Shown here one piece after another: positions 1-8,425 of a stretch of 16,322 bases of DNA. The stretch covers positions 1 to 16,322 of the forward strand of contig CAOKJJ010000109.1 of assembly GCA_948468465.1 (NCBI GenBank). The letters are read 5' to 3'. This DNA comes from an uncultured Eubacterium sp. Lineage in GTDB: Bacteria > Bacillota_A > Clostridia > Lachnospirales > Lachnospiraceae. Under the pieces are notes generated by a model that saw only the letters and a program-made list of their open reading frames with translations, was not told where the DNA came from and made no database searches. Numbering within the stretch: position 1 is the first letter of the stretch; every line of letters starts with the position of its first letter. Both the position numbers and the translations under genes were made by a program.

Positions 1-10
1 GAAAAAATCA

Positions 11-38
11 TTGAAAAATCGGCTAAATATGATAAAAT
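11..38 (+). promoter_or_regulatory. Candidate sigma-A promoter for the manno-oligosaccharide operon
   Basis: TTGAAA at 11-16 and TAAAAT at 33-38 are separated by 16 bp and lie about 50 bases ahead of the binding-protein start. Each hexamer is one mismatch from consensus. The stretch is very AT-rich, so a chance match is possible, and the real promoter could lie upstream of the window. No clear operator or catabolite-response palindrome was seen next to it. Confidence 0.35.
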
Positions 39-90
39 TAAATTAGCTTAAAAAACAGACTAAATAGCTGAATAATAAGGAGGAAAAACA

Positions 91-1497
91 ATGAAAAAGA
101 GATTACTTAGTCTAGGGTTAGCAGCAACTATGGTACTGTCTCTGACAGCATGCGGCAGTCAAAACAATGCGGAGGCGAATAAGACGAACGGAGATGACGC
201 GGCTGACGCGGCGTCGTCGGTGCCTACCATTGACAAGATCAACGGAGAGGATTATAAGGACCTGAAAGCGGACATCAAGATTCTTACAAACCGTACAGAT
301 ATCGTAAATACGGTATATAAAGGATATGCGGAACAGTTTATGAAGGAATATCCGAATATTACAGTTACATATGAAGGCATTACGGATTATGCAGAATCAG
401 TAACACTGCGTCTGACAAACGGTGACTGGGGCGATATCTGCTTTATGCCGGATACCGTTGAAAAGAGTGAGATGTCAAATTATTTCGTGCCGATGGGCGA
501 TTATAATACATTGAACGGCATGTATAACTTTGTAACGGAGAAAATGTATGACAATACCGTATATGCGATGCCAAACGGCGGTACGGCAGGCGGGATTGCC
601 TATAACAAGCGGATCTGGAAAGAAGCAGGCGCACTCAAGGAAGACGCGGATGGCAATACGATCCTTCCAAAGACCCCGGATGAGTTTTTGGATGCGTTAA
701 AGCTGATTAAGGAAAAGACAGATGCGATTCCGCTGTATACGAACTTTGCGGCAGGATGGACGATGGGTGCATGGAATGATTATGTAGGCATTGCGTCTAA
801 CGCAGACCCGGATTATAAAAATAACAAACTGCTTCATAAGCAGGATCCGTTTACGAAAAATGATGAGATGAGCGGCCCGTATGCGGTATTCTATACATTA
901 TATGAAGCGGTTGCAAATAAGCTGGTGGAAGAAGATCCGCTTTCCAGTGACTGGGAGTCTTCCAAAACGAAGATCAACAGTGGCGAAATCGCAACGATGG
1001 TGCTTGGTTCCTGGTGTGTACAGCAGTTTAAGGATGCGGGCGACCATCCGGATGATATCGGATATATGCCGTTCCCGATCACTGTAGATGGAAAACAGGC
1101 GGCATCTTCAGGCGGAAACTATGCATATGCGATTAATAACCAGGCTTCTACAGACAATCAGATTGCATCTATGCTGTATGTTAAATGGCTGGTAGAAGAA
1201 TCTCCGATTTTTGCGGACGAAGGATCTATCCCGGCAAAGAAAGGCGAACCGCTTCCGGATGCTTTGGCAGAATTTGCAGGCGTAGAACTCCTTTCAGATA
1301 ATGCACCGGCAGAAGGTGAAGATGGACTGTATGACAAGATCCGTAACAAAGCAGAAGTATTAAGCGGCGATTATCCTCCAAGTGAAGTATTGGAAGCTGC
1401 TCTTTACGGTAACAAGTCACTGGATGATCTGATGGGTGAATGGAACCAGAAATGGTCAGACGCACAGTCATCAGAAGGTGTGGAAATTACACAGTAA
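91..1497 (+). CDS. Lipoprotein sugar-binding protein, probable beta-manno-oligosaccharide ABC transporter subunit
   Basis: This is a 468-aa extracellular solute-binding protein of the family 1 (MalE-like) type. The first 20 residues are a basic, hydrophobic signal peptide ending in a lipobox LTAC with lipidated Cys21, followed by a Ser/Asn/Asp/Ala-rich linker, so the mature protein should be anchored outside the membrane. The body shows features usual in this family: an early ITYEGITDY-like segment, a Gly-rich NGGTAGGIAYNKRIW region near residues 157-173, and Trp-rich C-terminal helices. Length is normal. The start is set by AAGGAGG at 77-83. It is first in a tight operon with two permeases, two GH130 phosphorylases and an epimerase, which is why manno-oligosaccharides are proposed as ligands. 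The ligand is inferred from context, not read from binding residues. Confidence 0.88.
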   Translation: MKKRLLSLGLAATMVLSLTACGSQNNAEANKTNGDDAADAASSVPTIDKINGEDYKDLKADIKILTNRTDIVNTVYKGYAEQFMKEYPNITVTYEGITDYAESVTLRLTNGDWGDICFMPDTVEKSEMSNYFVPMGDYNTLNGMYNFVTEKMYDNTVYAMPNGGTAGGIAYNKRIWKEAGALKEDADGNTILPKTPDEFLDALKLIKEKTDAIPLYTNFAAGWTMGAWNDYVGIASNADPDYKNNKLLHKQDPFTKNDEMSGPYAVFYTLYEAVANKLVEEDPLSSDWESSKTKINSGEIATMVLGSWCVQQFKDAGDHPDDIGYMPFPITVDGKQAASSGGNYAYAINNQASTDNQIASMLYVKWLVEESPIFADEGSIPAKKGEPLPDALAEFAGVELLSDNAPAEGEDGLYDKIRNKAEVLSGDYPPSEVLEAALYGNKSLDDLMGEWNQKWSDAQSSEGVEITQ

Positions 1498-1513
1498 CAG
1501 TTACGGTTCACTC

Positions 1514-1544
1514 CCCCAGCGAAACACCTGCTGTTTTGCTGGGG
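1514..1544 (+). promoter_or_regulatory. Intercistronic hairpin between binding protein and first permease
   Basis: A 13-bp stem (1514-1526 pairing with 1532-1544, one G-U pair) closes a 5-nt loop, 16 bases after the binding-protein stop. No T-run follows, so it is not a classical terminator. A hairpin here commonly protects the upstream mRNA or partly attenuates transcription, giving more binding protein than permease. That role is inferred. Confidence 0.7.
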
Positions 1545-1569
1545 TATCAAAGAAAGGAGAAATCGGGTT

Positions 1570-2508
1570 ATGATGAGTGGCAAAATGCAAAAAAGGCTTG
1601 TAGTCATCACATTTATGTTTGTGCCGCTGCTGCTTTTGTTGGTATTTACTTATATCCCTTTTGCTGAGATGATCGGTTTCAGCTTTTATGATATGAAATA
1701 TATCGGGGAAAGGACGTTTGTCGGACTTGACAATTATAAAGAAGTCTTCCAGCGTACAGAAATCTTCAAATCACTGCTTGTCAGCCTGTATTATATGGGC
1801 GGCGGCGTTGTACAGCTGGCGCTGGCGCTGTTCTTTGCCACGATGATGGTATTTAAGGTAAAAGGGGAATCCTTTTTTAAGGCAACATTGTTTTTTCCGT
1901 ATTTGATTTGTGGTATTGCGATTGGTTTTATCTTTAAATTTTTCTATGCCAGAGGATATGTTCTGGATTCTATATTACAAATGTTCGGCATGAGTCTGGA
2001 AGACATTCCGTTATGGCTCCAGGATCAGAAAATTAACAATATTTCCCTTGCAGCGACTTCAGTATGGCGCTATACAGGGCAGAACGTAGTCCTGTTCCTC
2101 GGTGCCATGATGTCCGTGGACAGGGAGCTATACGAAGCAGCGTCATTAGACGGGGCAAACCGGTGGCATCAGTTTAAATATATTATACTTCCAAGCATTA
2201 AATCTATTATTGTATTAAATATCATTCTTTGCGTCAGCGGCTGTTTAAGCGCATTTGAACCGCCTTACGTTATTACCAACGGTATGGCAGGAACCGGTAC
2301 ATATTTCGTTATTATGAACCGTCTCGCACATGAGAATCAAAGAGTCGGCCTTGCCTGTGCGATGGCAATTGTTTTATTGGTTATCATTATTTTGTTCACA
2401 ATCGGACAGCAGCTGTTTTTCAAATATGTATTCAATGACGGGACAGAGGATGAATCAAAAGCGGCTGTCAAACGTAAAAAACAAGCGGCGAAAGGGGGAA
2501 ATGCCTGA
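1570..2508 (+). CDS. Sugar ABC transporter permease, MalF/UgpA-like
   Basis: This 312-aa inner-membrane protein has about six hydrophobic segments, near residues 10-30, 70-95, 105-125, 160-182, 212-232 and 262-285. The cytoplasmic EAA loop that docks on the ATPase is clear at residues 188-208, with E189, A190, A191, D194, G195, A196 and the downstream LPS. It forms half of the channel that imports the sugar delivered by the upstream binding protein. AAAGGAG at 1553-1559 supports the ATG at 1570; a second ATG follows at once, so the exact first codon is uncertain by one. The C-terminal tail is rich in Lys/Arg. Its stop overlaps the next permease start by one base (TGATG), indicating coupled translation. 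No ATPase gene is present, so a shared MsmX-type ATPase is inferred. Confidence 0.9.
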   Translation: MMSGKMQKRLVVITFMFVPLLLLLVFTYIPFAEMIGFSFYDMKYIGERTFVGLDNYKEVFQRTEIFKSLLVSLYYMGGGVVQLALALFFATMMVFKVKGESFFKATLFFPYLICGIAIGFIFKFFYARGYVLDSILQMFGMSLEDIPLWLQDQKINNISLAATSVWRYTGQNVVLFLGAMMSVDRELYEAASLDGANRWHQFKYIILPSIKSIIVLNIILCVSGCLSAFEPPYVITNGMAGTGTYFVIMNRLAHENQRVGLACAMAIVLLVIIILFTIGQQLFFKYVFNDGTEDESKAAVKRKKQAAKGGNA

Positions 2509-3353
2509 TGAAGATGAAAAGAAGTGTCGGCGGGATGATTTTTGACGTATTTAAATACGTGTCTTTAATTCTTGCTTCCATCGTTGCGCTGGTTCCGGTT
2601 TGCGTCTGTATTTTAACAGCGTTTAAGACAAATGAAGAATGGGAAACGACTTCGGTATTGGATTTCCCGGTTTCCTTTTTCAACTTTGATAACTTTAAAA
2701 TTGCTTTTGAACAGGCAAATATGCTGCGGTGCTTTGCGAATACAGCGATGGTGCTGATCGTTGTACTGACAGTTTCTGTATTTACAGGCTCTATGCTGGC
2801 ATATGCGCTGAACCGTTTTAGATTCCCGGGCAGAGGGATGATCGAAAACCTGTTCCTGTTCGCGTCTTTGCTTCCTGGCATTGCGATGCAGGTTACGATT
2901 TATCAGATTATGTACAATTTAGGTCTGATCAACCATCTGTATGGCTATATGATTGTGCTGATGGGTACGGATATTATTTCCATTTATATTTTCCTGCAGT
3001 TTTTTGAAAATCTGCCGGTATCGCTCGATGAGTCAGCAATTATTGACGGCTGTACCTATTTCGGCGTATTTTTCAGAATTTTATTCCCGCTGTTAAAACC
3101 GGCGATTATGACCTCCCTCGTATTAAAAGGCGTTAGCGTTTATAACGAGTACTATGCGTCCAATCTGTATCTGCAGCGGCCGGAATTAAAGACAATTTCC
3201 ACGGCTCTGTATACATTTACCGGGCCATACGGCAATCAGTACAACTATATCTGTGCGGGTGTATTGATTACGATTATTCCGATTCTGGTATTCTTCCTTG
3301 TATTCCAGAAGCAGGTATACAGCGGCATGGCATCCGGGGCCGTAAAAGGTTAA
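2508..3353 (+). CDS. Sugar ABC transporter permease, MalG/UgpE-like
   Basis: This 281-aa protein is the second channel subunit of the importer. It has about six membrane segments: the first near residues 15-37, then about 75-100, 113-133, 145-165, 195-212 and the last near 250-270. The EAA loop is visible around residues 174-193 but is slightly off consensus (E175, S176, A177, D180, G181, C182 where Ala is usual), as in many MalG-type proteins. The C terminus ends with the GMASGAVKG type of tail common in the family. The start overlaps the previous stop in TGATG, so the two permeases are probably made in equal amounts. Length is typical. Confidence 0.9.
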   Translation: MKMKRSVGGMIFDVFKYVSLILASIVALVPVCVCILTAFKTNEEWETTSVLDFPVSFFNFDNFKIAFEQANMLRCFANTAMVLIVVLTVSVFTGSMLAYALNRFRFPGRGMIENLFLFASLLPGIAMQVTIYQIMYNLGLINHLYGYMIVLMGTDIISIYIFLQFFENLPVSLDESAIIDGCTYFGVFFRILFPLLKPAIMTSLVLKGVSVYNEYYASNLYLQRPELKTISTALYTFTGPYGNQYNYICAGVLITIIPILVFFLVFQKQVYSGMASGAVKG

Positions 3354-3436
3354 AATCAGAAGGTTAAAAATCAGGCAGCAGTTATGCATGCAGCAAGCAT
3401 GAAACGATCGGATAACGATCATAAAGTAAGAAAGGG

Positions 3437-3468
3437 CGGCACAATACCGATGGCCCGGTATTGTGCCG
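3437..3468 (+). promoter_or_regulatory. Perfect 13-bp hairpin directly ahead of the GH130 ribosome site
   Basis: CGGCACAATACCG at 3437-3449 pairs perfectly with 3456-3468 around a 6-nt loop. It ends only three bases before the modest ribosome site GGTGAG (3472-3477) and 14 bases before the phosphorylase start. There is no T-run, so it is not a standard terminator. It could block 5'-3' decay of the enzyme part of the mRNA after cleavage, or be bound by a regulator. Two weaker inverted repeats, CATGC/GCATG near 3388-3402 and GATCG/CGATC near 3406-3420, lie in the same 129-base spacer. Confidence 0.65.
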
Positions 3469-3482
3469 GATGGTGAGATGAT

Positions 3483-4505
3483 ATGAGCGAAGTAAAAATA
3501 ATCGGCCCTGCCGTTCCAAACATTCCATGGCAGGAAAAACCGGAAACCTTAAAAGGCGCCCCGGTGTGGCGTTATCAGGAAAATCCGATCATCGGAAGAA
3601 ATCCTGTAAAAGAAGTCGCGCGTATATTTAACAGCGCTGTTATGCCGTACGGCGATGCGTTTATCGGCGTGTTCCGGGCGGAACAGACGAATGGAATCCC
3701 ATATATTTATCTGGGAAGAAGCAAAGATGCGATACACTGGGAGTTCGAAGAGGAAAAAATCCAGTTTGTAAATGAAGACGGCGAGCCTTTTATGCCGGTC
3801 TATGCCTATGATCCAAGGCTTGTAAAAGTGGACGACGTCTATTATATGATGTGGTGCCAGGATTTTTACGGCGCTTCGATTGGTATGGCAAAGACGACAG
3901 ATTTTAAGACGTTTGTCAGAATAGAAAATCCATTTCTGCCGTTTAACCGCAACGCGGTCCTGTTTCCACGTAAAGTGAACGGGAACTTTTTAATGCTTTC
4001 CCGTCCAAGCGACAGCGGACATACACCGTTTGGCGATATTTTTATATCGGAAAGCCCGGATCTTGTTTACTGGGGAAAACACCGTCATGTGATGGGCAAG
4101 AGCAGTGAATGGTGGGAGTCTGTCAAGATCGGCGGCGGCGCGGCTCCGATTGAGACTTCTGAGGGCTGGCTGCTGTTTTACCATGGAGTAACCGGAACCT
4201 GTAATGGTTATGTATACAGCATCGGCGGCGCGATTTTGGATATTGACCAGCCGTCAGTCGTAAAATACCGTTGTGAAAACTTCCTTCTGACACCGGAAGA
4301 ATGGTATGAGGAACGCGGATTTGTAGGCAACGTCACATTCCCTTGCGCAACGATTCATGACGCGGCAAGCGGCAGGATCGCGATTTACTACGGCGCGGCG
4401 GATACTTATGTAGGACTCGCCTTTACAACGGCACAGGATATCGTTGATTATATCAAAGAGCACAGCGTGACCAGGGAATCCGATACCGAGGTTGGAATAA
4501 GATAG
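3483..4505 (+). CDS. GH130 beta-1,4-mannooligosaccharide phosphorylase (GH130_2-like)
   Basis: This 340-aa cytoplasmic enzyme belongs to the five-bladed beta-propeller GH130 family, which uses inorganic phosphate to release mannose 1-phosphate from the non-reducing end of beta-mannosides. The catalytic acid is most likely Asp110 in the YAYDPRLVK motif. The family's early motif FNSAVMPYGDAFIGVFRAE is at about residues 49-67, and later blades show NAVLFPRK and GGAAPIETSEGWLLFYHG. It is shorter than the downstream paralogue and lacks that protein's [12 protein letters not shown] signature, which fits the mannooligosaccharide-preferring subfamily 2 (EC 2.4.1.319 type). That subfamily call comes from motif and length, without a tree. 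A weak GGTGAG site supports the start. Confidence 0.82.
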   Translation: MSEVKIIGPAVPNIPWQEKPETLKGAPVWRYQENPIIGRNPVKEVARIFNSAVMPYGDAFIGVFRAEQTNGIPYIYLGRSKDAIHWEFEEEKIQFVNEDGEPFMPVYAYDPRLVKVDDVYYMMWCQDFYGASIGMAKTTDFKTFVRIENPFLPFNRNAVLFPRKVNGNFLMLSRPSDSGHTPFGDIFISESPDLVYWGKHRHVMGKSSEWWESVKIGGGAAPIETSEGWLLFYHGVTGTCNGYVYSIGGAILDIDQPSVVKYRCENFLLTPEEWYEERGFVGNVTFPCATIHDAASGRIAIYYGAADTYVGLAFTTAQDIVDYIKEHSVTRESDTEVGIR

Positions 4506-4567
4506 CATATCAAAACCAAAAATGAAAAGTATTGATCAAAAGTATTTATTAAAGGCAGAAAATAAAG

Positions 4568-5740
4568 ATGAAAACATTTGCAGAAGAAATCAAAGCGCAT
4601 CTGATACAAAAACTGATTCCTTTTTGGGAACAGTTAAAAGATGAGACATACGGCGGTTATTACGGCTATATGGGTTTTGATCTTAAGATAGATAAAAAAT
4701 ACGAAAAAGGGTGCATTTTAAACAGCAGGATCTTATGGTTTTTCTCAAATGCCTATCTGCTGTTCGGGCATGAGCATTTAAAACAGGCGGCGGACCATGC
4801 GTATCAGTTTTTAAAAGAGCATTGCGTGGATACCGAATACGGCGGCGTGTACTGGTCTTTGCATTATGACGGAACATGCAAAGATTCGACCAAGCATACC
4901 TATAATCAGGCATTTACTGTTTATGCGCTTTCTTCCTATTATGATGCGGTAAAAAAGGAAGAGGCGCTTGCGCTGGCATTTCAGATCCGGGACCTGATAC
5001 AGGAAAAGTGCACGGATGCAGACGGATATTACCTGGAAGCATTTACCCGCGACTTTCAGCCGGAGGATAATGAAAAGCTGTCAGAAAACGGGGTGATGGC
5101 GGAAAAGACGATGAATACTCTGCTGCATGTATTTGAGGCATATACAGAATTGTACCGTGTCAGCCAGGATGAAAGAACAGCTGACAGACTGCGCTTTATG
5201 CTGGATACGATTGCAGAGAAGGTATATAATCCGGTGTTGGGCAGACAGGAAGTATTTTTTGACAAAGACTGGAATCCGCTGATTGATCTGTATTCGTACG
5301 GCCATGATATTGAAGCAGCCTGGCTGATCGACCGCGGCCTGGAAATATTGCAGGACGCGGCATATACGAAAAAATTAGCGCCTGTTACAGACACGATCAC
5401 GAATCACATTTATGAACGTGCGTTTAAGGATCAGTCGCTGGCGAACGAAGCAGAAAACGGAATCGTAGATCAGACAAGGGTCTGGTGGGTGCAGGCAGAA
5501 ACGATCGTAGGATTTGTCAATGCCTGGCAGAAGCATCCGCAGGAAGAAAAATGGCTGGACGGCGCCGAAAAAGTGTGGAAGTATATTAAGGCCAGACTGA
5601 TCGACAAACGGGAAGGCTCTGAGTGGTTCTGGTCTGTGCAGCCGGATGGAACGCCGGATGAAAAACCAATCGTGGAACCATGGAAATGTCCTTATCATAA
5701 TGGAAGAATGTGCATGGAAGTCATCCGGCGGCTCGGATGA
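4568..5740 (+). CDS. Cellobiose 2-epimerase-like enzyme (AGE family), likely mannobiose 2-epimerase
   Basis: This 390-aa cytoplasmic protein has the (alpha/alpha)6-barrel N-acylglucosamine 2-epimerase fold signature. Expected active-site residues are present: Arg54, His246/Glu249/Trp252 in YGHDIEAAW, Trp307/Glu311 in RVWWVQAET, and His377 in CPYHNGR. Recalled key residues of the Ruminococcus albus cellobiose 2-epimerase fall at the same spacing with a 2-3 residue offset. It interconverts glucose and mannose at the reducing end of beta-1,4-disaccharides; between two GH130 genes it most likely turns mannobiose into mannosylglucose (EC 5.1.3.11). The ribosome site AAAGG at 4551-4555 is weak and far. 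The 62-base spacer ahead of it holds a small direct repeat, AAAAGTATT at 4525-4533 and 4538-4546. Confidence 0.87.
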   Translation: MKTFAEEIKAHLIQKLIPFWEQLKDETYGGYYGYMGFDLKIDKKYEKGCILNSRILWFFSNAYLLFGHEHLKQAADHAYQFLKEHCVDTEYGGVYWSLHYDGTCKDSTKHTYNQAFTVYALSSYYDAVKKEEALALAFQIRDLIQEKCTDADGYYLEAFTRDFQPEDNEKLSENGVMAEKTMNTLLHVFEAYTELYRVSQDERTADRLRFMLDTIAEKVYNPVLGRQEVFFDKDWNPLIDLYSYGHDIEAAWLIDRGLEILQDAAYTKKLAPVTDTITNHIYERAFKDQSLANEAENGIVDQTRVWWVQAETIVGFVNAWQKHPQEEKWLDGAEKVWKYIKARLIDKREGSEWFWSVQPDGTPDEKPIVEPWKCPYHNGRMCMEVIRRLG

Positions 5741-5763
5741 CCATAAAACAGGAGGGCAGAAAG

Positions 5764-6945
5764 ATGATTCATAAACATTATTACAAAGAGCTGGAAAAAC
5801 AGGAAGCGCTGCTTTCCCGGAAAAATCAGAAGAGCGATTTTTATAACGGTATCTATGACAGATATGTATATCCGGTGTTAACCAGAGAGCACGCGCCGCT
5901 TCACTGGCGTTATGACTTAGATCAAGAAACCAATCCATATTTTATGGAACGTCTTGGCATTAATGCGGTAATGAATTCCGGCGCCATTTTTATGAACGGA
6001 AAATATTACCTGGTAGTCCGGGTGGAAGGCAATGACAGAAAGTCATTTTTTGCAGTCGCGGAAAGCGGCAATGCCACAGACGGTTTCCGGTTCTGGGATT
6101 ATCCGGTAGTGCTGCCGGATACCTGTCCGGAGGAGACAAATGTCTACGACATGCGTCTGACACAGCATGAAGACGGCTATATTTACGGTGTATTTTGTTC
6201 CGAGAGCAAAGACATGGAAAATCCGGATTTATCCGCGGCAGTGGCAAAAGCAGGCATTGTGCGGACAAAGGATTTAAAGACGTGGGAGAGACTTGACAAT
6301 CTGAAAACGCTTCGCTCCCCGCAGCAGCGCAACGTCGCGCTGCATCCGGAATTCGTAGACGGAAAGTATGCGTTTTACACCCGACCAATGGATGGATTTA
6401 TCGAAACAGGAAGCGGCGGCGGAATTGGATTCGGGCTGTGCGGTGATATCGAACACGCAGTCATAGACGAGGAGAAGATTATCAGCCGCAGAATCTACCA
6501 TACGCTGACCGAGTCCAAAAACGGGGCGGGAGCAGTGCCGATCAAAGGAAAAAAATGCTGGATCCATATCGCACACGGAGTCCGCAATACGGCGGCAGGA
6601 CTGCGGTACGTACTGTATGCATTTGGCACGGATTTAAACGATCCGTCTCAAGTAATCGCGGAGCCGTCCGGGGTGTTCCTCGTACCGCTTGGCAAAGAAA
6701 GAGTCGGGGATGTATCGAACGTCGTATTTACAAACGGCGCGATTGCACAGGAAAACGGAGACGTATATATTTATTATGCGTCCTGTGATACACGGATGCA
6801 TGTGGCGGTGACAACGATTGATAAACTGGAAGACTATCTGTTCCAGACACCAAAAGATCCGCTGCGTTCCCCGGACTGCGTAAAGCAGCGGTGCGAACTG
6901 ATCAGTAAAAATCTGGAGCTGTTAAAGGAATCAGAAAACAAATAA
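5764..6945 (+). CDS. GH130 4-O-beta-D-mannosyl-D-glucose phosphorylase (GH130_1-like)
   Basis: This 393-aa cytoplasmic enzyme cleaves mannosylglucose with phosphate to mannose 1-phosphate and glucose (EC 2.4.1.281 type). The catalytic Asp is Asp129 in NVYDMRLTQ, close to Asp131 of the characterised Bacteroides fragilis enzyme as recalled. The subfamily 1 hallmark [16 protein letters not shown] lies at residues 86-101. Other blades show [20 protein letters not shown] and [17 protein letters not shown]. The start at 5764 is chosen because GGAGG at 5751-5755 sits just ahead of it and the product starts MIHKHYY, as is usual; an in-frame ATG at 5710 lies inside the epimerase gene. It completes the epimerase-phosphorylase pair for mannobiose. 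Confidence 0.88.
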   Translation: MIHKHYYKELEKQEALLSRKNQKSDFYNGIYDRYVYPVLTREHAPLHWRYDLDQETNPYFMERLGINAVMNSGAIFMNGKYYLVVRVEGNDRKSFFAVAESGNATDGFRFWDYPVVLPDTCPEETNVYDMRLTQHEDGYIYGVFCSESKDMENPDLSAAVAKAGIVRTKDLKTWERLDNLKTLRSPQQRNVALHPEFVDGKYAFYTRPMDGFIETGSGGGIGFGLCGDIEHAVIDEEKIISRRIYHTLTESKNGAGAVPIKGKKCWIHIAHGVRNTAAGLRYVLYAFGTDLNDPSQVIAEPSGVFLVPLGKERVGDVSNVVFTNGAIAQENGDVYIYYASCDTRMHVAVTTIDKLEDYLFQTPKDPLRSPDCVKQRCELISKNLELLKESENK

Positions 6946-6995
6946 TTATTAAACAAATAATAATAAAACAATCAGTCATAAAAGTAATCATAAAC
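6936..6995 (+). repeat. Degenerate 15-bp tandem repeat in AT-rich spacer
   Basis: Four consecutive 15-base units begin with AAACAAATAATTATT at 6936, followed by AAACAAATAATAATA at 6951, AAACAATCAGTCATA at 6966 and AAAGTAATCATAAAC at 6981. The first two are nearly identical and the others degrade. The array spans the stop codon of the mannosylglucose phosphorylase and most of the following spacer. It looks like slippage duplication; no function is evident. Confidence 0.5.
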
Positions 6996-7044
6996 CAATG
7001 ACAGGGTAATGACAGGATTCATCACGGAATCAGGAAGGAATCAT

Positions 7045-7746
7045 ATGAAAAACTGGGCGGACGATATCAGGACAAAAACAAAACATATGGATCGAAACGC
7101 AAAGACGGAATATATTCTGAATTACTACTGGTATCATATTCTGCTCGGTTTTCTTATCCTTGGCCTTTTGATCCTTGGCGTATATCATGTCACATGGGGC
7201 AAGAAAAAGACAGAGTTTTCCCTGGTGATTGTCAATCAGGAGATCAATGCCAAAAGAGACAGACAACTCCGGGAGAAATTTGCGGATTTTTCTTCCATTC
7301 CTGAAAAGCAGATACAGGCAGATTCTGATTATATGATATCATACGGTGATGTGCAGCTGGAAGGAATTAATGAAAGCTCTTATGAAAAGTTTTTCTTTGG
7401 CTGGTCAGCTGGAGCGATAGACGCGGTGATCATGCCGGAGAGCTTTTATCACTACTGTCAGGAGCAGAATGGAAGATTTTTGCCGCTTGCCCAGTTAGCA
7501 AATCCTGTGCAGTCTGGATCAGAAAAACAGTCTGGATCAGAAAAACAGTTTGAATCAGAAGAACTGTTTTTGAAGGAAGACGGGATTTGTTATGGGGTCT
7601 ATGTGGAACATTCAAATTTATCCGCGTATTTTATAGACAATGCAGACGATCCGTATGTGCTTGTATTTCCAACAGAAGCAAAACATCAAAAAGCAGCCGG
7701 CAGATTTTTAGAGTATGCCTGGCAGTCCGGACAGGAGGAAACATAG
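7045..7746 (+). CDS. Uncharacterised single-pass membrane protein of the mannan operon
   Basis: The product is 233 aa and its family is not recognised. About 30 polar N-terminal residues (MKNWADDIRTKTK...) precede one strong membrane helix at roughly residues 30-50. A soluble part of about 180 residues follows, probably outside the cell by the positive-inside rule. That part includes TEFSLVIVNQEINAKRD and AIDAVIMPESFYHYCQ, giving an alpha/beta look. A repeated QSGSEK linker lies at about residues 156-173. The start at 7045 follows AGGAAGGA at 7032-7039; an in-frame ATG at 7009 lacks a good ribosome site. The stop is one base before the DUF624 start, so the two are almost certainly co-translated and may form one membrane complex. 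A role in sensing or assisting transport is inference only. Confidence 0.72.
   Translation: MKNWADDIRTKTKHMDRNAKTEYILNYYWYHILLGFLILGLLILGVYHVTWGKKKTEFSLVIVNQEINAKRDRQLREKFADFSSIPEKQIQADSDYMISYGDVQLEGINESSYEKFFFGWSAGAIDAVIMPESFYHYCQEQNGRFLPLAQLANPVQSGSEKQSGSEKQFESEELFLKEDGICYGVYVEHSNLSAYFIDNADDPYVLVFPTEAKHQKAAGRFLEYAWQSGQEET
7510..7563 (+). repeat. Three in-frame 18-bp tandem repeats
   Basis: CAGTCTGGATCAGAAAAA at 7510-7527 is repeated exactly at 7528-7545 and, with several changes, at 7546-7563. It encodes QSGSEK, QSGSEK and QFESEE in the extracytoplasmic part of the membrane protein. The exact identity of the first two units points to a recent duplication that can vary in copy number without shifting the frame. 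Confidence 0.9.
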
Positions 7747-7747
7747 T

Positions 7748-8398
7748 ATGAAGAGTGGTTTTGATATAGATAATCCGTTTTTTGCGTTTATGGGGACGCT
7801 GGCAGATATCGTTATTGTAAATATCTTATTTCTGATCTGCTCGGTCCCGGTCATTACAATGGGAGCGTCTATGGCGGCGATGTACGAAACAATGCACATC
7901 ATGCGGGAAGGCCGGCTGCAGTCAGCATTCCGCTGCTTTTTTACAGCATTTCGCCGTCATCTCAAAAAAAGCGTTCCATTATGGCTGGTACAGCTGCTGA
8001 CAGGGGTGCTTTTATTTTTTGATCTGAATTTTGTCGGTATGGCGCCAAAAACGGCAGCCTGGAATATGATCGGCATGGCGACCGGAGGACTGTTCCTGAT
8101 CTGGACGATGGCGGCGTGCTATCTGTTTCCGGCACGTATCTACGACGGAAAAACAATTCGTCAGGCGCTGGCGCAGAGCATGTATCTGGCGGTAAGAAAT
8201 CTTCCGTATACAGCTGTGATGGCAGTATTAAACAGCATCCCAATCGTATGTCTGATGCTTGGGACATATTTTATCGGAGTTGTGACACCTGTTTATATGA
8301 CGGCTGGATTTGGGATTACGGCTTATATCAATACGATGCTGCTGGAAAGATGCAAAGATTTCAGCATGATTATTTCAAAAAACATTCGCGGCAGATAA
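7748..8398 (+). CDS. DUF624/YesL-family membrane protein
   Basis: The 216-aa product has the DUF624 (YesL) signature. Its N terminus FDIDNPFFAFMGTLADIVIV leads into hydrophobic stretches near residues 15-45, 75-100, 107-128, 155-180 and 180-200, so four or five membrane helices are likely. The motif ICSVPVITMGASMAAMYETM near residues 34-53 and the basic FRRHLKKS loop are typical. YesL proteins are frequent partners of sugar transporter operons in Bacillota, but their biochemical role is unproven. AGGAGG at 7733-7738 marks the start at 7748, almost touching the previous stop; a longer in-frame start at 7715 would overlap the preceding gene by 32 bases and is less likely. Co-expression with the single-pass protein is inferred. 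Confidence 0.82.
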   Translation: MKSGFDIDNPFFAFMGTLADIVIVNILFLICSVPVITMGASMAAMYETMHIMREGRLQSAFRCFFTAFRRHLKKSVPLWLVQLLTGVLLFFDLNFVGMAPKTAAWNMIGMATGGLFLIWTMAACYLFPARIYDGKTIRQALAQSMYLAVRNLPYTAVMAVLNSIPIVCLMLGTYFIGVVTPVYMTAGFGITAYINTMLLERCKDFSMIISKNIRGR

Positions 8399-8425
8399 GC
8401 CACAGAGAAAGAGAGGACAGCATCC

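Noticed and set aside
1..51. Sixteen-codon open tail ending in TAA, possibly the end of an upstream gene
   Set aside because: It is too short and AT-rich to recognise and overlaps a promoter-like sequence; it cannot be told from chance.
2468..2881. A 137-codon minus-strand open frame opposite the two permeases
   Set aside because: It is antisense to well-supported permease sequence, has a low-complexity Ser/Thr/Lys composition and shows no family motif.
5710..5763. Upstream in-frame ATG extending the second GH130 protein by 18 residues
   Set aside because: It lies inside the epimerase gene, lacks a ribosome site, and the added residues do not look like family sequence; GGAGG points to 5764.
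5375..5938. A 187-codon minus-strand open frame opposite the epimerase and GH130 genes
   Set aside because: Both opposite genes carry intact catalytic motifs and the antisense product has no recognisable domain.
6936..7563. Tandem repeats considered as a CRISPR array
   Set aside because: Units are contiguous 15-bp and 18-bp duplications without spacers, and no cas gene is present.
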